The translations under genes were made by a program, and so were the position numbers. From positions 1 to 64,000 of the forward strand of contig NZ_FXZC01000010.1 of assembly GCF_900169275.1 (NCBI RefSeq): DNA of 64,000 bases, written 5' to 3'. Of the stretch, positions 7,739 through 15,861 are shown one piece after another (position 1 is the first letter of the stretch; every line of letters starts with the position of its first letter). Source of the stretch: Brevibacterium casei CIP 102111. GTDB taxonomy: Bacteria > Actinomycetota > Actinomycetes > Actinomycetales > Brevibacteriaceae. The notes below the pieces were generated by a model. That model had not been told where the DNA came from, made no database searches, and saw only the letters and a list, made by a program, of their open reading frames with translations.

Positions 7739-8059
7739 ATGCCGAACCAACGTAAGTACCCTCTCGAACTACGGGAGCGCGCGACTCGCATGGTGCTCGA
7801 CGCTCTCGAGTCCGATCCCGATTCGAAACGCGGTCTGTACCGCCGCATCGGTGACCAGCTCGGTGTGAACTCCGAGACTCTGCGTTCCTGGGTCAAGCAG
7901 TCACAGATCGATGCCGGCGATCGGCCCGGCACGACCACTGTTGAGTCGATGCGAATCAGCGAGTTGGAACGAGAGGTTCGGGAACTCCGTCGAGCAAACC
8001 AGATCCTGAAGTCCGCTTCAGCTTTTTTCGCAGCGGAGCTCGACCGCCCATCACGGTGA
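7739..8059 (+). CDS. IS3-family transposase OrfA
   Basis: The product is 106 residues, start MPNQRKYPLELRERATRMV. It contains an HTH (IGDQLGVNSETLRSWVKQ) and a C-terminal leucine-zipper helix (ISELEREVRELRRANQILK). A slippery heptamer T-TTT-TTC at 8023-8029, in the correct frame, is expected to direct -1 frameshifting into orfB, giving the OrfAB transposase. Unshifted translation ends at the TGA at 8057-8059. Confidence 0.9.
   Translation: MPNQRKYPLELRERATRMVLDALESDPDSKRGLYRRIGDQLGVNSETLRSWVKQSQIDAGDRPGTTTVESMRISELEREVRELRRANQILKSASAFFAAELDRPSR
8023..8029 (+). promoter_or_regulatory. programmed -1 frameshift site of IS3 orfA/orfB
   Basis: Read in the orfA frame the sequence is gcT TTT TTC, a canonical X-XXY-YYZ slippery heptamer. 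A shift here continues into FFRSGARPPITVICSYID, the usual IS3 OrfAB junction sequence. Confidence 0.7.
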
Positions 8060-8976
8060 TCTGCTCGTACATCGACGAGTACAAGGAAGAGTTCGGAGTC
8101 GAGCCGATCTGCACCACGCTGCGCAATGCTGGCGTGCAGATCGCTCCGAGCACTTACTACGCCCGAATCCACCGACAGCCGTCTGCACGCCACCGACGAG
8201 ACGAGGTCCTGAAGGAGGAGATCAGTCGCGTGCACGCGGAGAACTATGATGCGTTCGGCGCGAGGAAGATGCATATCGTCCTCAACCGGCAGCCCGCCAG
8301 GCCCGACCGCGGGCATGTCGCCCGGTGCACGATCGAACGTCTCATGCGTGATCTGGGGCTGCGCGGGATCAGGCGGGAGAAGACCCCGCACACGACTCGT
8401 TCAGCGCCGAGGGAGCTCTGCCCTACCGATCTCGTCGATCGGCATTTCGAAGCGTGTGCCCCGAACCACTTGTGGGTAGCGGACATCACGTATGTGCGCA
8501 CCTTCTCCGGCTGGGTATACGTCGCGTTCGTCACCGATGGATTCAACCGCGAGATCGTGGGTTGGCAGGTATCGAGGTCATTGCACACAACACTCGCTCT
8601 GGATGCTCTGCAGATGGGCATCTACCAGCGTAAACGTGCAGGTGATGACCTGTCCGGGCTGATCCACCACAGTGATCGCGGAGTTCAGTATCGTGCGATT
8701 CGCTACGGCGAGGCTCTCGCTGAGCAGGATGCTGTGGCGTCAGTCGGGTCAAAAGGCGACTCATATGACAACGCTCTCGCCGAGGCCTTGAACTTGCTCT
8801 ACAAAGCTGAACTGATTCGTAATCGCGGCCCATGGGAAGGCATCGATGATGTCGAGGCCGCGACCGCGGAATGGGTGCATTGGTTCAACACGTTCCGCCC
8901 CCACGGGTCACTGGCTGGAGCGACTCCGATTGCTTTCCGGGCCGACAACCGCGAAGTGAGCACACTCGCTGCTTGA
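8056..8976 (+). CDS. IS3-family transposase OrfB (DDE integrase)
   Basis: The product is 306 residues counted from the GTG at 8056, which overlaps the orfA stop (GTGA). It is probably made mainly as an OrfAB fusion. It has an N-terminal HTH_21-like region (FGARKMHIVLNRQ) and the rve core with all three catalytic acids: Asp in WVADITYVRTF, Asp in HHSDRGVQY and Glu in DNALAEALNLLYK. The end is typical (WVHWFNTFRPHGSLAGATPI). Length and motifs are intact, so the element is probably mobile. Confidence 0.9.
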   Translation: MICSYIDEYKEEFGVEPICTTLRNAGVQIAPSTYYARIHRQPSARHRRDEVLKEEISRVHAENYDAFGARKMHIVLNRQPARPDRGHVARCTIERLMRDLGLRGIRREKTPHTTRSAPRELCPTDLVDRHFEACAPNHLWVADITYVRTFSGWVYVAFVTDGFNREIVGWQVSRSLHTTLALDALQMGIYQRKRAGDDLSGLIHHSDRGVQYRAIRYGEALAEQDAVASVGSKGDSYDNALAEALNLLYKAELIRNRGPWEGIDDVEAATAEWVHWFNTFRPHGSLAGATPIAFRADNREVSTLAA

Positions 8977-9039
8977 GACCCATCCCAACACCGATGAAAA
9001 CCAGATACAACAGCCTCCATCAAACCCGGGGCTTGACAC

Positions 9040-10257
9040 CCCGCGATCCTGGACGCGCCCGGCGCGGTCGTGGTCACCAGCACCCGCCCAGACAACCTCA
9101 CCGCGACCCTGCGCGCCCGCACACGTGTCGGCCCCGTGGCCGTGTTCGACCCGCAGCATCTGGCCGAAGGGGTGCCGGCGGGGATGCGCTGGTCACCCAT
9201 CCGCGGCTGCGCCGACCCTTTGACCGCGATGATCCGCGCCACCGGCCTCGCCTCGGCCACCGGCCTGTCCGCCGGCGGGGTCGAGTCCGGCGGCTTCTGG
9301 GAAGGCAAGACCCGCACCGCGCTGCAAGCCCTGCTGCACGCCGCCGCCCTGGACGGCCGCTCACCAGCCGAGCTGTTCCGCTGGCCGCTCGACCCGTCTG
9401 CGGCGGCGGAGGCGGTCGCGATCCTGACCAACTCACCGAATGCGGCGACCGGGTGGGCGGACTCGCTGGAGTCGATGATCGACGCCGACCCCCGCACCCG
9501 CGACTCCATCTGGCAAGGCGTCAGCCTGGCACTGGGTGCCCTGGCCGATCCGCGGGTGCTCGATGCCGTCAGCCCCGGCTCCGGTGAGGACTTCGACCCC
9601 GAGACGTTCATCCGCAACAAGGGCACCCTGTTCTTGCTCGCCACCGGCGCAGGGGCTGGAGCCAGCGCGGCGTTGGTGGCGGCGCTGGTCGAAGACCTCG
9701 TGGAGACCGCCCGCCGCATCGCCGCCCGCTCACCCGGTGCCCGGCTGGATCCGCCGCTGCTGCTCGCCCTCGATGAGATCGCCAACCTCGCACCCCTGCC
9801 CTCGCTGCCGGTGCTGATGGCCGAAGGCGGCGGCACCGGGATCACCTGCATGCCCGTCCTCCAATCCCTCGCCCAAGCCCGCGACCGGTGGAACGAGAAC
9901 CAGGCCAACGCGATCTGGGACGCGAGCATCGTCAAGATCATCCTCGGTGGCGCATCCAGCTCCAAGGACCTCCAGGACCTCTCCACCCTGATCGGCGAGC
10001 GAGATGAGTACACCGACAGCGTGACGCTCGGCGACCACGGCACGATGAGCAATCAGCGTTCCGTGCGCCGGGTGGCGATCTTCCCGCCAGACCGCATCCG
10101 CACCCTGGCCTTCGGCACCGCCGTCACCCTGCTGCGCGCCGCGCCACCGATCGTGACCGACCTGCGCGCCTGGCCCGACCGCGCCGATGCCGGCCAGCTG
10201 AAGGCGGATCGGGCCGAGATCGAGGGCCTGCTGCGCCGCCCCGACACCCCGCGGTAG
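9040..10257 (+). pseudogene. TraG/VirD4-type conjugative coupling protein, N terminus missing
   Basis: About 405 codons remain, beginning ILDAPGAVVVTSTRPDNLTA directly at the IS3 border. The remaining part contains the Walker B-like LLLALDEIANLAP, the motif GGGTGITCMPVLQSLAQARDRW and the conserved FPPDRIRTL tail typical of TraG/TraD coupling ATPases of actinobacterial conjugative elements. The membrane domain and the Walker A loop are gone. A GTG at 9070 could start translation, but the product would lack ATP binding. Downstream genes (SSB-like, DUF4913, integrase) follow the usual order of such elements. Confidence 0.85.
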
Positions 10258-10338
10258 CCCAGGGCAGTTGCCGTGCACCTGTCTGCCACGACGGCCACCA
10301 CCGACCGGTGGCCCGATCAGGCAGACAGGAGCAGACCC

Positions 10339-10944
10339 ATGGTCGATCAGGAACAGCCCCACCCAGCCCCAGAACCAGAACCATCGCCGACGCCGGAGGC
10401 GGATGTGCGGGAGTCCTTCAAGGGGCGCATCAAGTCCGAGCCGACGCTGGGCACCACCTCGAAGGGCAAGGCGAAGTTCTACGCCAAGGTCGAGCAGCGG
10501 CACTGGCGCTACGAACCCGACGGCACCTACACGAGGCTGCCGAACACCTACCACGATCTCGTCGCCTACAAGGGCGCCGCGGTCCGCGCCTACAAGCAGC
10601 TCGCCAAGAACGACTACTTCATCGCCGAAGGACGCATGGAGGACTACCTCTCCAAGCGCACCGGCGAGATGAAGCAGCGCTTCGCCGCCACCGGGTTCGG
10701 CCACGACATGGCCCACACCCGCTACGAGGTCGACCGCAGCCCCCGCCGCGACGCCACCGAACAGCAGGCCACCGAACGTCCGGCCACCGAGCGTCAGGCC
10801 GCCGAACGCGGCACCGTCGCCCAGCACACCCCGGAGGCGGACCGGTCGCGGCTGAACCTGCCGCCCGCCGGCCCCTGGGACCAGGCGCCCGGCTTCGCCG
10901 CGCCCGAGCGGGCCGAGCAGCAGCCGCCGGCGATGGGCCTGTGA
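10339..10944 (+). CDS. single-stranded-DNA-binding-like protein of conjugative element
   Basis: The product is 201 residues from the ATG at 10339, preceded by AGGAG. A proline/glutamate-rich N terminus leads into an OB-fold-like core at about residues 25-110 (FKGRIKSEPTLGTTSKGKAK, then YHDLVAYKGAAVRAYKQLAK, then DYFIAEGRMEDY). The charged, Arg/Gln/Ala-rich tail has short repeats of ATER type. It resembles the SSB-like proteins found next to TraG in actinobacterial integrative elements and probably coats transferred or replicating single-stranded DNA. The assignment is from sequence flavour and context. Confidence 0.65.
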   Translation: MVDQEQPHPAPEPEPSPTPEADVRESFKGRIKSEPTLGTTSKGKAKFYAKVEQRHWRYEPDGTYTRLPNTYHDLVAYKGAAVRAYKQLAKNDYFIAEGRMEDYLSKRTGEMKQRFAATGFGHDMAHTRYEVDRSPRRDATEQQATERPATERQAAERGTVAQHTPEADRSRLNLPPAGPWDQAPGFAAPERAEQQPPAMGL

Positions 10945-10963
10945 AGAGCAAGGAGCCACGATC

Positions 10964-11593
10964 ATGACCGACCCGACCCCCGAACATCAGATCCCTGACG
11001 AGCCTGCGGCGGATGAGCCGCAGGCCGAGGACCTGCCCGACGACGACCTCGATGAGGAGTACGACGACTACGACAGCGAGAACGAGGACGAGGACGATCC
11101 TGGTCCGCCGCATCCGGTGAACTGGTACCTGCTGCGCGCCGACGAGCTCGAAGCCGAATGGTACGAGCTCAACCGGTGGGTCGAGACCCTGCGCCGTACC
11201 TACGGGCTGCCCGCCAGCGTGATCCCGCCGTTCTGGCACCGTCACGATGAACTGCTCTGGGAGCTCAGCGGCTTGCATCTGCATTGGCTCTGCGCCTACC
11301 ACCCTGAGCAGAACGGGTCCGCCCCGTTTGGCTGGCATCGGGACTTTGCCGACGCCCGCGCCCGACTGCGCGAATGGGTCGCCGCCTCGGGCACCCGCCT
11401 GGACCGCGACCGGCCCACCCGGCAGACCACCTGGCCCGGCGAAGAGCCCGCCGACCCCATCGAGGACGTGTTCGTCGCCGACCGCGACCGCGACTTCGTG
11501 GACTACGTCGCCGCCCAGGTCGCCGAACGACGCGCCGCAGAAGACGCGTTCTACGCCGGCGCCGACCCAGTCACTGGGGAGGTGACCGGCTGA
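10964..11593 (+). CDS. DUF4913-type conjugative element protein
   Basis: The product is 209 residues; AAGGAG precedes the ATG. Residues 1-45 are extremely acidic (many Asp/Glu). The conserved part is at about 48-150: HPVNWYLLRADELEAEWYEL, then WVETLRRTYGLPASVIPPFW, then LHLHWLCAYHPEQNGSAPFG and WHRDFADARARLREW. This matches the DUF4913 family, found almost only in actinobacterial conjugative and integrative elements. Function unknown. The stop overlaps the ATG of the next gene (TGATG), so translation is coupled. Confidence 0.75.
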   Translation: MTDPTPEHQIPDEPAADEPQAEDLPDDDLDEEYDDYDSENEDEDDPGPPHPVNWYLLRADELEAEWYELNRWVETLRRTYGLPASVIPPFWHRHDELLWELSGLHLHWLCAYHPEQNGSAPFGWHRDFADARARLREWVAASGTRLDRDRPTRQTTWPGEEPADPIEDVFVADRDRDFVDYVAAQVAERRAAEDAFYAGADPVTGEVTG

Positions 11594-11802
11594 TGGGCAA
11601 GTACGTGAAGAAGACTGGCCAACGGCGGCAGGAGGAGCGGCGTCTGTCGGTGCGCGCTGAGCAACGTGATCCGCCCGACTACGACAAGCTCACCGAACTG
11701 CTGATCCGTCTGTCGCTCCGGCAGTCGAGCACCCCAGGGGATCGGACCGCGCCTGAGGCGACTCGGCACCCGGGGACGATGAGCCGCCCTGGCGTAGAAT
11801 GA
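11593..11802 (+). CDS. small basic protein of conjugative element
   Basis: The product is 69 residues, start MGKYVKKTGQRRQEERRLSV, then a short predicted helix DKLTELLIRLSLRQ and an unstructured tail. The ATG overlaps the stop of the DUF4913 gene. I do not recognise a family. The basic N terminus could bind nucleic acid or a partner of the preceding protein. Confidence 0.55.
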   Translation: MGKYVKKTGQRRQEERRLSVRAEQRDPPDYDKLTELLIRLSLRQSSTPGDRTAPEATRHPGTMSRPGVE

Positions 11803-11808
11803 GAGCAT

Positions 11809-11824
11809 CCCGCCAGGAGGCGGG
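11809..11824 (+). terminator. hairpin after the conjugative-element genes
   Basis: CCCGCC and GGCGGG pair around AGGA directly after the small gene, without a clear U tract. A second symmetric stretch (CACCACGGTGGTG) follows within about 40 bases. They lie in the 180-bp gap before the recombinase and may end the upstream transcript or form regulatory structure. Confidence 0.4.
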
Positions 11825-11984
11825 TGTTGTGATCCTGAACCTCATCACCACGGTGGTGGGGGAACTTACCACTTGACCCTCGTGGTCTTGTCCTTACGGC
11901 CCATCGGGCTCATTCTCTTCGCTCAACATCCGCAGTCGTCTTCTCCTGTCGGGAATCAGGATCACCGACTGAAGGAGAAGAGCC

Positions 11985-13661
11985 ATGACGATCGTTGACG
12001 ATGCGTCCGCCGTGAATAGCTTGGTGGCACCGAACCCTCCCGGTGAGGCGATCGCCGTGTCCTACCTGCGCGTCTCGACCAAGGAGCAGGCGGAGAAGGG
12101 CGGCACCGACGAGGGGTACTCGATCCCGGCCCAGCGCGAGGCGAACCAGCGCAAAGCGGAGCAGATGGGCGCTACGATCGTGGAAGAGTTCGTGGACGCA
12201 GGTGAGTCTGCTCGTAAGGCTGATCGGCCCGATCTGATGCGGATGATCAAGTACGTCGCTACGCACAAGGTCAACTACTGCATCGTCCACAAGGTCGACC
12301 GTCTGGCGAGGAACCGGGCGGATGACGTCGCGATCCATCTGGCGCTGCGCGACGCGGGTGTGATGCTGGTGTCAGCGAGCGAGAACATCGATGAGACTCC
12401 GTCGGGGATGCTGCTGCACGGCATCATGTCCACGATCGCAGAGTTCTACTCGCGCAACCTGGCGACTGAGACAGTCAAGGGTTTGTCGCAGAAAGCTGCA
12501 CGGGGCGGCACGATCGGCAAGGCTCCGTTGGGGTATCGCAACGTCGGGGTCCGTGATGAGAACGGGCGTGAGGTCCGTACCGTGGAGATCGATCCGGAAC
12601 GGGCAAAGCTCGTGGCCTGGGCGTTCATGGTCTACGCCTCCGGGGAATGGACCACGAGCCAACTGCATGAGGAGCTGACCGCGCGGGGTCTGCGCACGCC
12701 CGCGACGCCACGGCGGCCGTCACGCCCGATTGGGAAGTCCTCGATCCAGCGGATGTTGACCAACCCGTACTACAAGGGCGATGTCCGCTATCAGGGCGTG
12801 ACCTACAAGGGCACGCACGAGCCGTTTGTGCCACCGGAGGTTTGGTACCAGGTGCAGACGGTCTTGCAGTCGCACCGGACCGCGGCGGATGCTAGTCGTG
12901 TGCATGACCATTACCTGAAAGGCACCGTGTTCTGCGGGCAGTGCGGTTCGCGGCTGCTGGTATGCAACGCCAAGAGCAGCACCGGGAACATCTACCCGTA
13001 CTTCGTCTGCGCCGACCGTCACGCCCGGCGCGGTGACTGCACCCGGCAGGCGATGCTCATCGAAGAGGTCGAGCGGCTGGTCGAGCGACACTACGAGAAG
13101 GTGCAGATCAGTGGCGAGACTCGGCACGCCGTGGGGGCACATCTGCATGCCAAGTTCGACGCGCTCATGGCTTCGGAGTCGGACGCGCTGTCGGACCTGA
13201 CGAAGGAACGGGCTCGGCTGGAGGAGGAGCAGGGCAAACTGCTTCAGGCACACTACGCCGGAGCGATCCCGCTGGACCTGTTGAAGAAGGAACAGGACCG
13301 CATCAGCGGCGGGCTGGAGACGATCAAGAACCGGATCGATGCCCACCACGACGAGTACGCCACGGCTCGCGACAACCTGGACGACTCGCTGAACCTGCTG
13401 GAGCACGCGGTGGACATCTACGCCCGCTGTGACGACGCGAACCGCCGACGGTGCAACCAAGCCTTCTTCACCGCGATCTACATCGAGGAAGAGGGAGAGG
13501 TCCGGGCCGGGTACGCCCGACCGTTCGACGCGCTGACCAGCCGCGAGGTCCAGGCAGATGCGCTGACCTGGGCGGACAACGCCCGGAACGAGAACGAGGT
13601 GCGAACCCCGCCCGAGGATGGCTCCTCGGGCGAAAGTTCACACCTCGCACATTTGGGGTGA
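11985..13661 (+). CDS. large serine recombinase (element integrase)
   Basis: The product is 558 residues; GAAGGAG precedes the ATG. The N-terminal resolvase domain carries the nucleophile region SYLRVSTKEQAEKG and the arginine-containing HKVDRLARNRADD. The recombinase domain spans about 180-290 (GKAPLGYRN, IQRMLTNPYYKGDVRYQGV). The zinc ribbon has cysteines in FCGQCGSRLLVC and FVCADRHARRGDCTR. A coiled-coil from about 390 to 470 is typical of large serine integrases. The last codons (HLAHLG-TGA) run into the 3' end of tRNA-His, so the gene abuts its own attachment site. No disruption is seen. Confidence 0.9.
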   Translation: MTIVDDASAVNSLVAPNPPGEAIAVSYLRVSTKEQAEKGGTDEGYSIPAQREANQRKAEQMGATIVEEFVDAGESARKADRPDLMRMIKYVATHKVNYCIVHKVDRLARNRADDVAIHLALRDAGVMLVSASENIDETPSGMLLHGIMSTIAEFYSRNLATETVKGLSQKAARGGTIGKAPLGYRNVGVRDENGREVRTVEIDPERAKLVAWAFMVYASGEWTTSQLHEELTARGLRTPATPRRPSRPIGKSSIQRMLTNPYYKGDVRYQGVTYKGTHEPFVPPEVWYQVQTVLQSHRTAADASRVHDHYLKGTVFCGQCGSRLLVCNAKSSTGNIYPYFVCADRHARRGDCTRQAMLIEEVERLVERHYEKVQISGETRHAVGAHLHAKFDALMASESDALSDLTKERARLEEEQGKLLQAHYAGAIPLDLLKKEQDRISGGLETIKNRIDAHHDEYATARDNLDDSLNLLEHAVDIYARCDDANRRRCNQAFFTAIYIEEEGEVRAGYARPFDALTSREVQADALTWADNARNENEVRTPPEDGSSGESSHLAHLG

Positions 13662-13690
13662 GTAACGGGACTTGAACCCGCGACATCCGC
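13640..13690. other. probable attachment site (att) at the tRNA-His 3' end
   Basis: The integrase stop codon at 13659-13661 lies within the acceptor-stem part of the tRNA gene, and the tRNA itself is complete. This is the usual geometry of an element integrated into a tRNA 3' end. The partner repeat at the other end was not found in the window; the element's left part may lie further left or have been deleted. Exact core bases are not determined. Confidence 0.5.
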
Positions 13691-13730
13691 GACCACAACG
13701 CGGCGCTCTACCAGCTGAGCTATACCCACC
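13657..13730 (-). tRNA. tRNA-His (GTG anticodon)
   Basis: Read on the minus strand the gene begins with the extra G typical of tRNA-His, then the acceptor GTGGGTA, which pairs with TACTCAC. The anticodon loop is TTGTGGT. The T-arm contains GGTTCAAGTCC. The discriminator C is followed by an encoded CCA (13654-13656). All four stems pair. The gene supplies the 3' end into which the conjugative element appears to have integrated. Confidence 0.95.
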
Positions 13731-13765
13731 ACACAGCCTGCACCTCGGCGCAGACAGCAAGATAC

Positions 13766-13795
13766 ATATTAACGTCCCGCACTGCGGTGGGGCAA
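13766..13795 (-). promoter_or_regulatory. promoter of tRNA-His
   Basis: On the minus strand TTGCCC, an 18-base spacer and TAATAT lie 35 bases upstream of the tRNA, a fitting sigma-70-type promoter. The remainder of the 13731-13953 gap shows nothing else. Confidence 0.5.
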
Positions 13796-13953
13796 ACGCA
13801 CAGGCGGTCAGGTGCATAATGAGACGCAGATCTCCTGACGTGCAACGATTCCGTAGAGATGTATAACGGTTTCGGAAAAGCGGTGGGAGGCCCCATCCTC
13901 ATTCACTAGGATTGTCACCGCCCTGCCGTCGACTTCCCAAGGACCCCTGGTAC

Positions 13954-15753
13954 ATGCCACGTGCGCTGATCTCTGTCTCCCAGGACGGGTACACCTACCT
14001 GTCCCTCGATGGGGCGACGAGTCGCTACTCGGACACGGGCCAGGCGATGACCTACCTCGGCGACTATGCCCGCGCCACCGAGACTCCGGTGTCGGTGACC
14101 ATCGACAACGGCGACCAGGGCGTCGACGTCGAAATCGATGCCGCAGGCCGGATCGTCCCCGCCCAGAGCACTGCGCCGAAGGAGCCCGCACCTGCCGCGA
14201 CGGCCGAGGCCGCGGCTCCCGGTGCCTCCGCACCTGCCCCGACCTCACAGCCCGACCAGCCGACCCCGGCTGCCCAGTCGACCACGCCTGCTCAGTCGAC
14301 CCCGACCGAACCGGCTGCTCAGGAGACCGACCCGACCACAACCTCGGCGAGCGGAGTCTCCCCCTCCTCCGAGACTGCGGCGGACGCGGCACCGGCGGCG
14401 GCCATGGGCACGGACCCCGCACCGACGACCGGCGCGGACGCCGGGCGTGCGCCGGAGTCCACCGAGGCGGCCGCCGGGGAGGAGTACCCACTCGGCACCC
14501 CGTACTCGGGACCGGCAGCCCAGACCCCGCCCACGCAGAAGCCGAGGCAGAAGCCCGCGCGGAAGCGTCCAGCGGGCAGGAAGCAGCGCCGACTCGGACG
14601 CCTCACCGTGCCCGGCCTCGTCCTCATCGGCATCGCGATCCTCATGATCGGCGCCTTCGTCATCCCCAACATCGTCCCCACCAGCGCCCCCGAATCCCCA
14701 CAGACGATCAACTCGGACCAGCAGCTCGACGCCGCCTCCGACCTCACCGTGGAGACGACCGACGACATCGTCCCGACGTTCGAGAACACACCGACGTGGG
14801 AGGCGAAGATCCCCGGCAGCGCCTCGGTAACGGCGTCGGATCGCGGCGTGCTCGTCGTCGACGGCGACAAGCTCGAAGTCCTCGACTCAGCCACCGGTGC
14901 GGTGCGCTACTCGGGCACGGTCGATCAGGCGCCGACCTTCGCCGTCGACACGAGGATCGGGGGCCGAGCGGCCCTGCTCTGGCAGGTCGGCGACTCCGCA
15001 CAGGCGCTCTTCGACGGCGAATCCACCCCGAAGTCCTACAGCCTGCCCCCGAACACCCGGATCTCCTCGGCGGGCACGAGCGTGCTCGTCAAGTCCGGCA
15101 ACCGCCTCGCGACCTTCGGCGAGGACGGGCTCATCGACGTGCCCACCCCGGAGAGCGGGTCGACGCCGATGGCGGTGGAGAACGGGGAGCTCTACAGCGC
15201 CGACTTCGACGGGCCGGTGGTGGCGACGAACATCGAGTCCGGCGACAAACGCGACATCGAACTCGAGGCCCCTGCCGACGGTCTCCGGATCATCAAATGG
15301 ATCTCGGCCGGCCACGGCAAGGTCATCGCCCTGTGGGGCGAGCAGGGGGCGTCGACGAACAGCGGGCACCGCATCCAGCTCGTCGTCCACTCCCTCGACG
15401 ACGGCTCGATCCTCTCGACGGTGACGACGACGACGGACATCGTCGGCGAGATGTCGTGGGTCCGCGGCCAGGGCGGACAACGGGCCTACATCGGCCCCTA
15501 CCTCTTCGACCTCGAGACCGGTCTCCTGCTCGCCGACACGACACGCGCCGACGTCAACCTCTCCGAACCGCGGGGAACGATCGTTCCGTGCACGATCGAC
15601 AACGAGGCGGCGTGCCTCATCGCCGGCCAGACCGCGTACCGCAGCGACACCCGCCTCCTCGCCGTCACCGACAACGGCAACCAGGCGATCGTCGACGGCG
15701 TCGACTCGACGATCCGGGCCTATCCGAAGCGCCCGCAGACCGCGAACGGATGA
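13954..15753 (+). CDS. single-pass membrane protein with beta-propeller-like extracellular domain
   Basis: The product is 599 residues from the ATG at 13954 (AAGGAC upstream); a TTG at 13912 is an alternative. An N-terminal cytoplasmic part (residues 1-70, ALISVSQDGYTYLSLDGATS) is followed by about 130 residues rich in Pro, Ala and Thr. One membrane helix (VPGLVLIGIAILMIGAFVIP) is near residue 220-240. The outer domain of about 350 residues has repeating beta-strand blade-like segments (GVLVVDGDKLEVLDSATGAV, GGRAALLWQVGDSAQALFDG) suggestive of a PQQ/WD-type propeller. Function unknown. The next gene also encodes an exported protein. Confidence 0.65.
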   Translation: MPRALISVSQDGYTYLSLDGATSRYSDTGQAMTYLGDYARATETPVSVTIDNGDQGVDVEIDAAGRIVPAQSTAPKEPAPAATAEAAAPGASAPAPTSQPDQPTPAAQSTTPAQSTPTEPAAQETDPTTTSASGVSPSSETAADAAPAAAMGTDPAPTTGADAGRAPESTEAAAGEEYPLGTPYSGPAAQTPPTQKPRQKPARKRPAGRKQRRLGRLTVPGLVLIGIAILMIGAFVIPNIVPTSAPESPQTINSDQQLDAASDLTVETTDDIVPTFENTPTWEAKIPGSASVTASDRGVLVVDGDKLEVLDSATGAVRYSGTVDQAPTFAVDTRIGGRAALLWQVGDSAQALFDGESTPKSYSLPPNTRISSAGTSVLVKSGNRLATFGEDGLIDVPTPESGSTPMAVENGELYSADFDGPVVATNIESGDKRDIELEAPADGLRIIKWISAGHGKVIALWGEQGASTNSGHRIQLVVHSLDDGSILSTVTTTTDIVGEMSWVRGQGGQRAYIGPYLFDLETGLLLADTTRADVNLSEPRGTIVPCTIDNEAACLIAGQTAYRSDTRLLAVTDNGNQAIVDGVDSTIRAYPKRPQTANG

Positions 15754-15861
15754 GCGGAGCTTTAACAGCGCACGCCGAGCCACTATGATTGTGGCCGTCG
15801 TGCCGTGACGTCATGTCCCCTTGACGGGCCGATGACCGGCAACCCCGACCGAAGGATCCCA

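Larger units (their letters stand above)
7684..9038 (+). mobile_element. complete IS3-family insertion sequence
   Basis: The element is 1355 bp with imperfect terminal inverted repeats that share the core GCCCCGGG (TGCATCGCCCCGGG at the left; TGTCAAGCCCCGGG on the opposite strand at the right end). orfA and orfB overlap and both are open, with an intact DDE triad. The left flank is an IS3 remnant and the right flank is the interior of a TraG gene, with no matching 3-bp duplication (ACC against CCC). The copy therefore probably marks a deletion junction rather than a simple insertion. Confidence 0.85.

Noticed and set aside
1-13660. Second attachment site matching the tRNA-His 3' end
   Set aside because: I looked for a repeat of the tRNA-His acceptor/T-arm sequence in the left region and saw none; it may lie outside the window.
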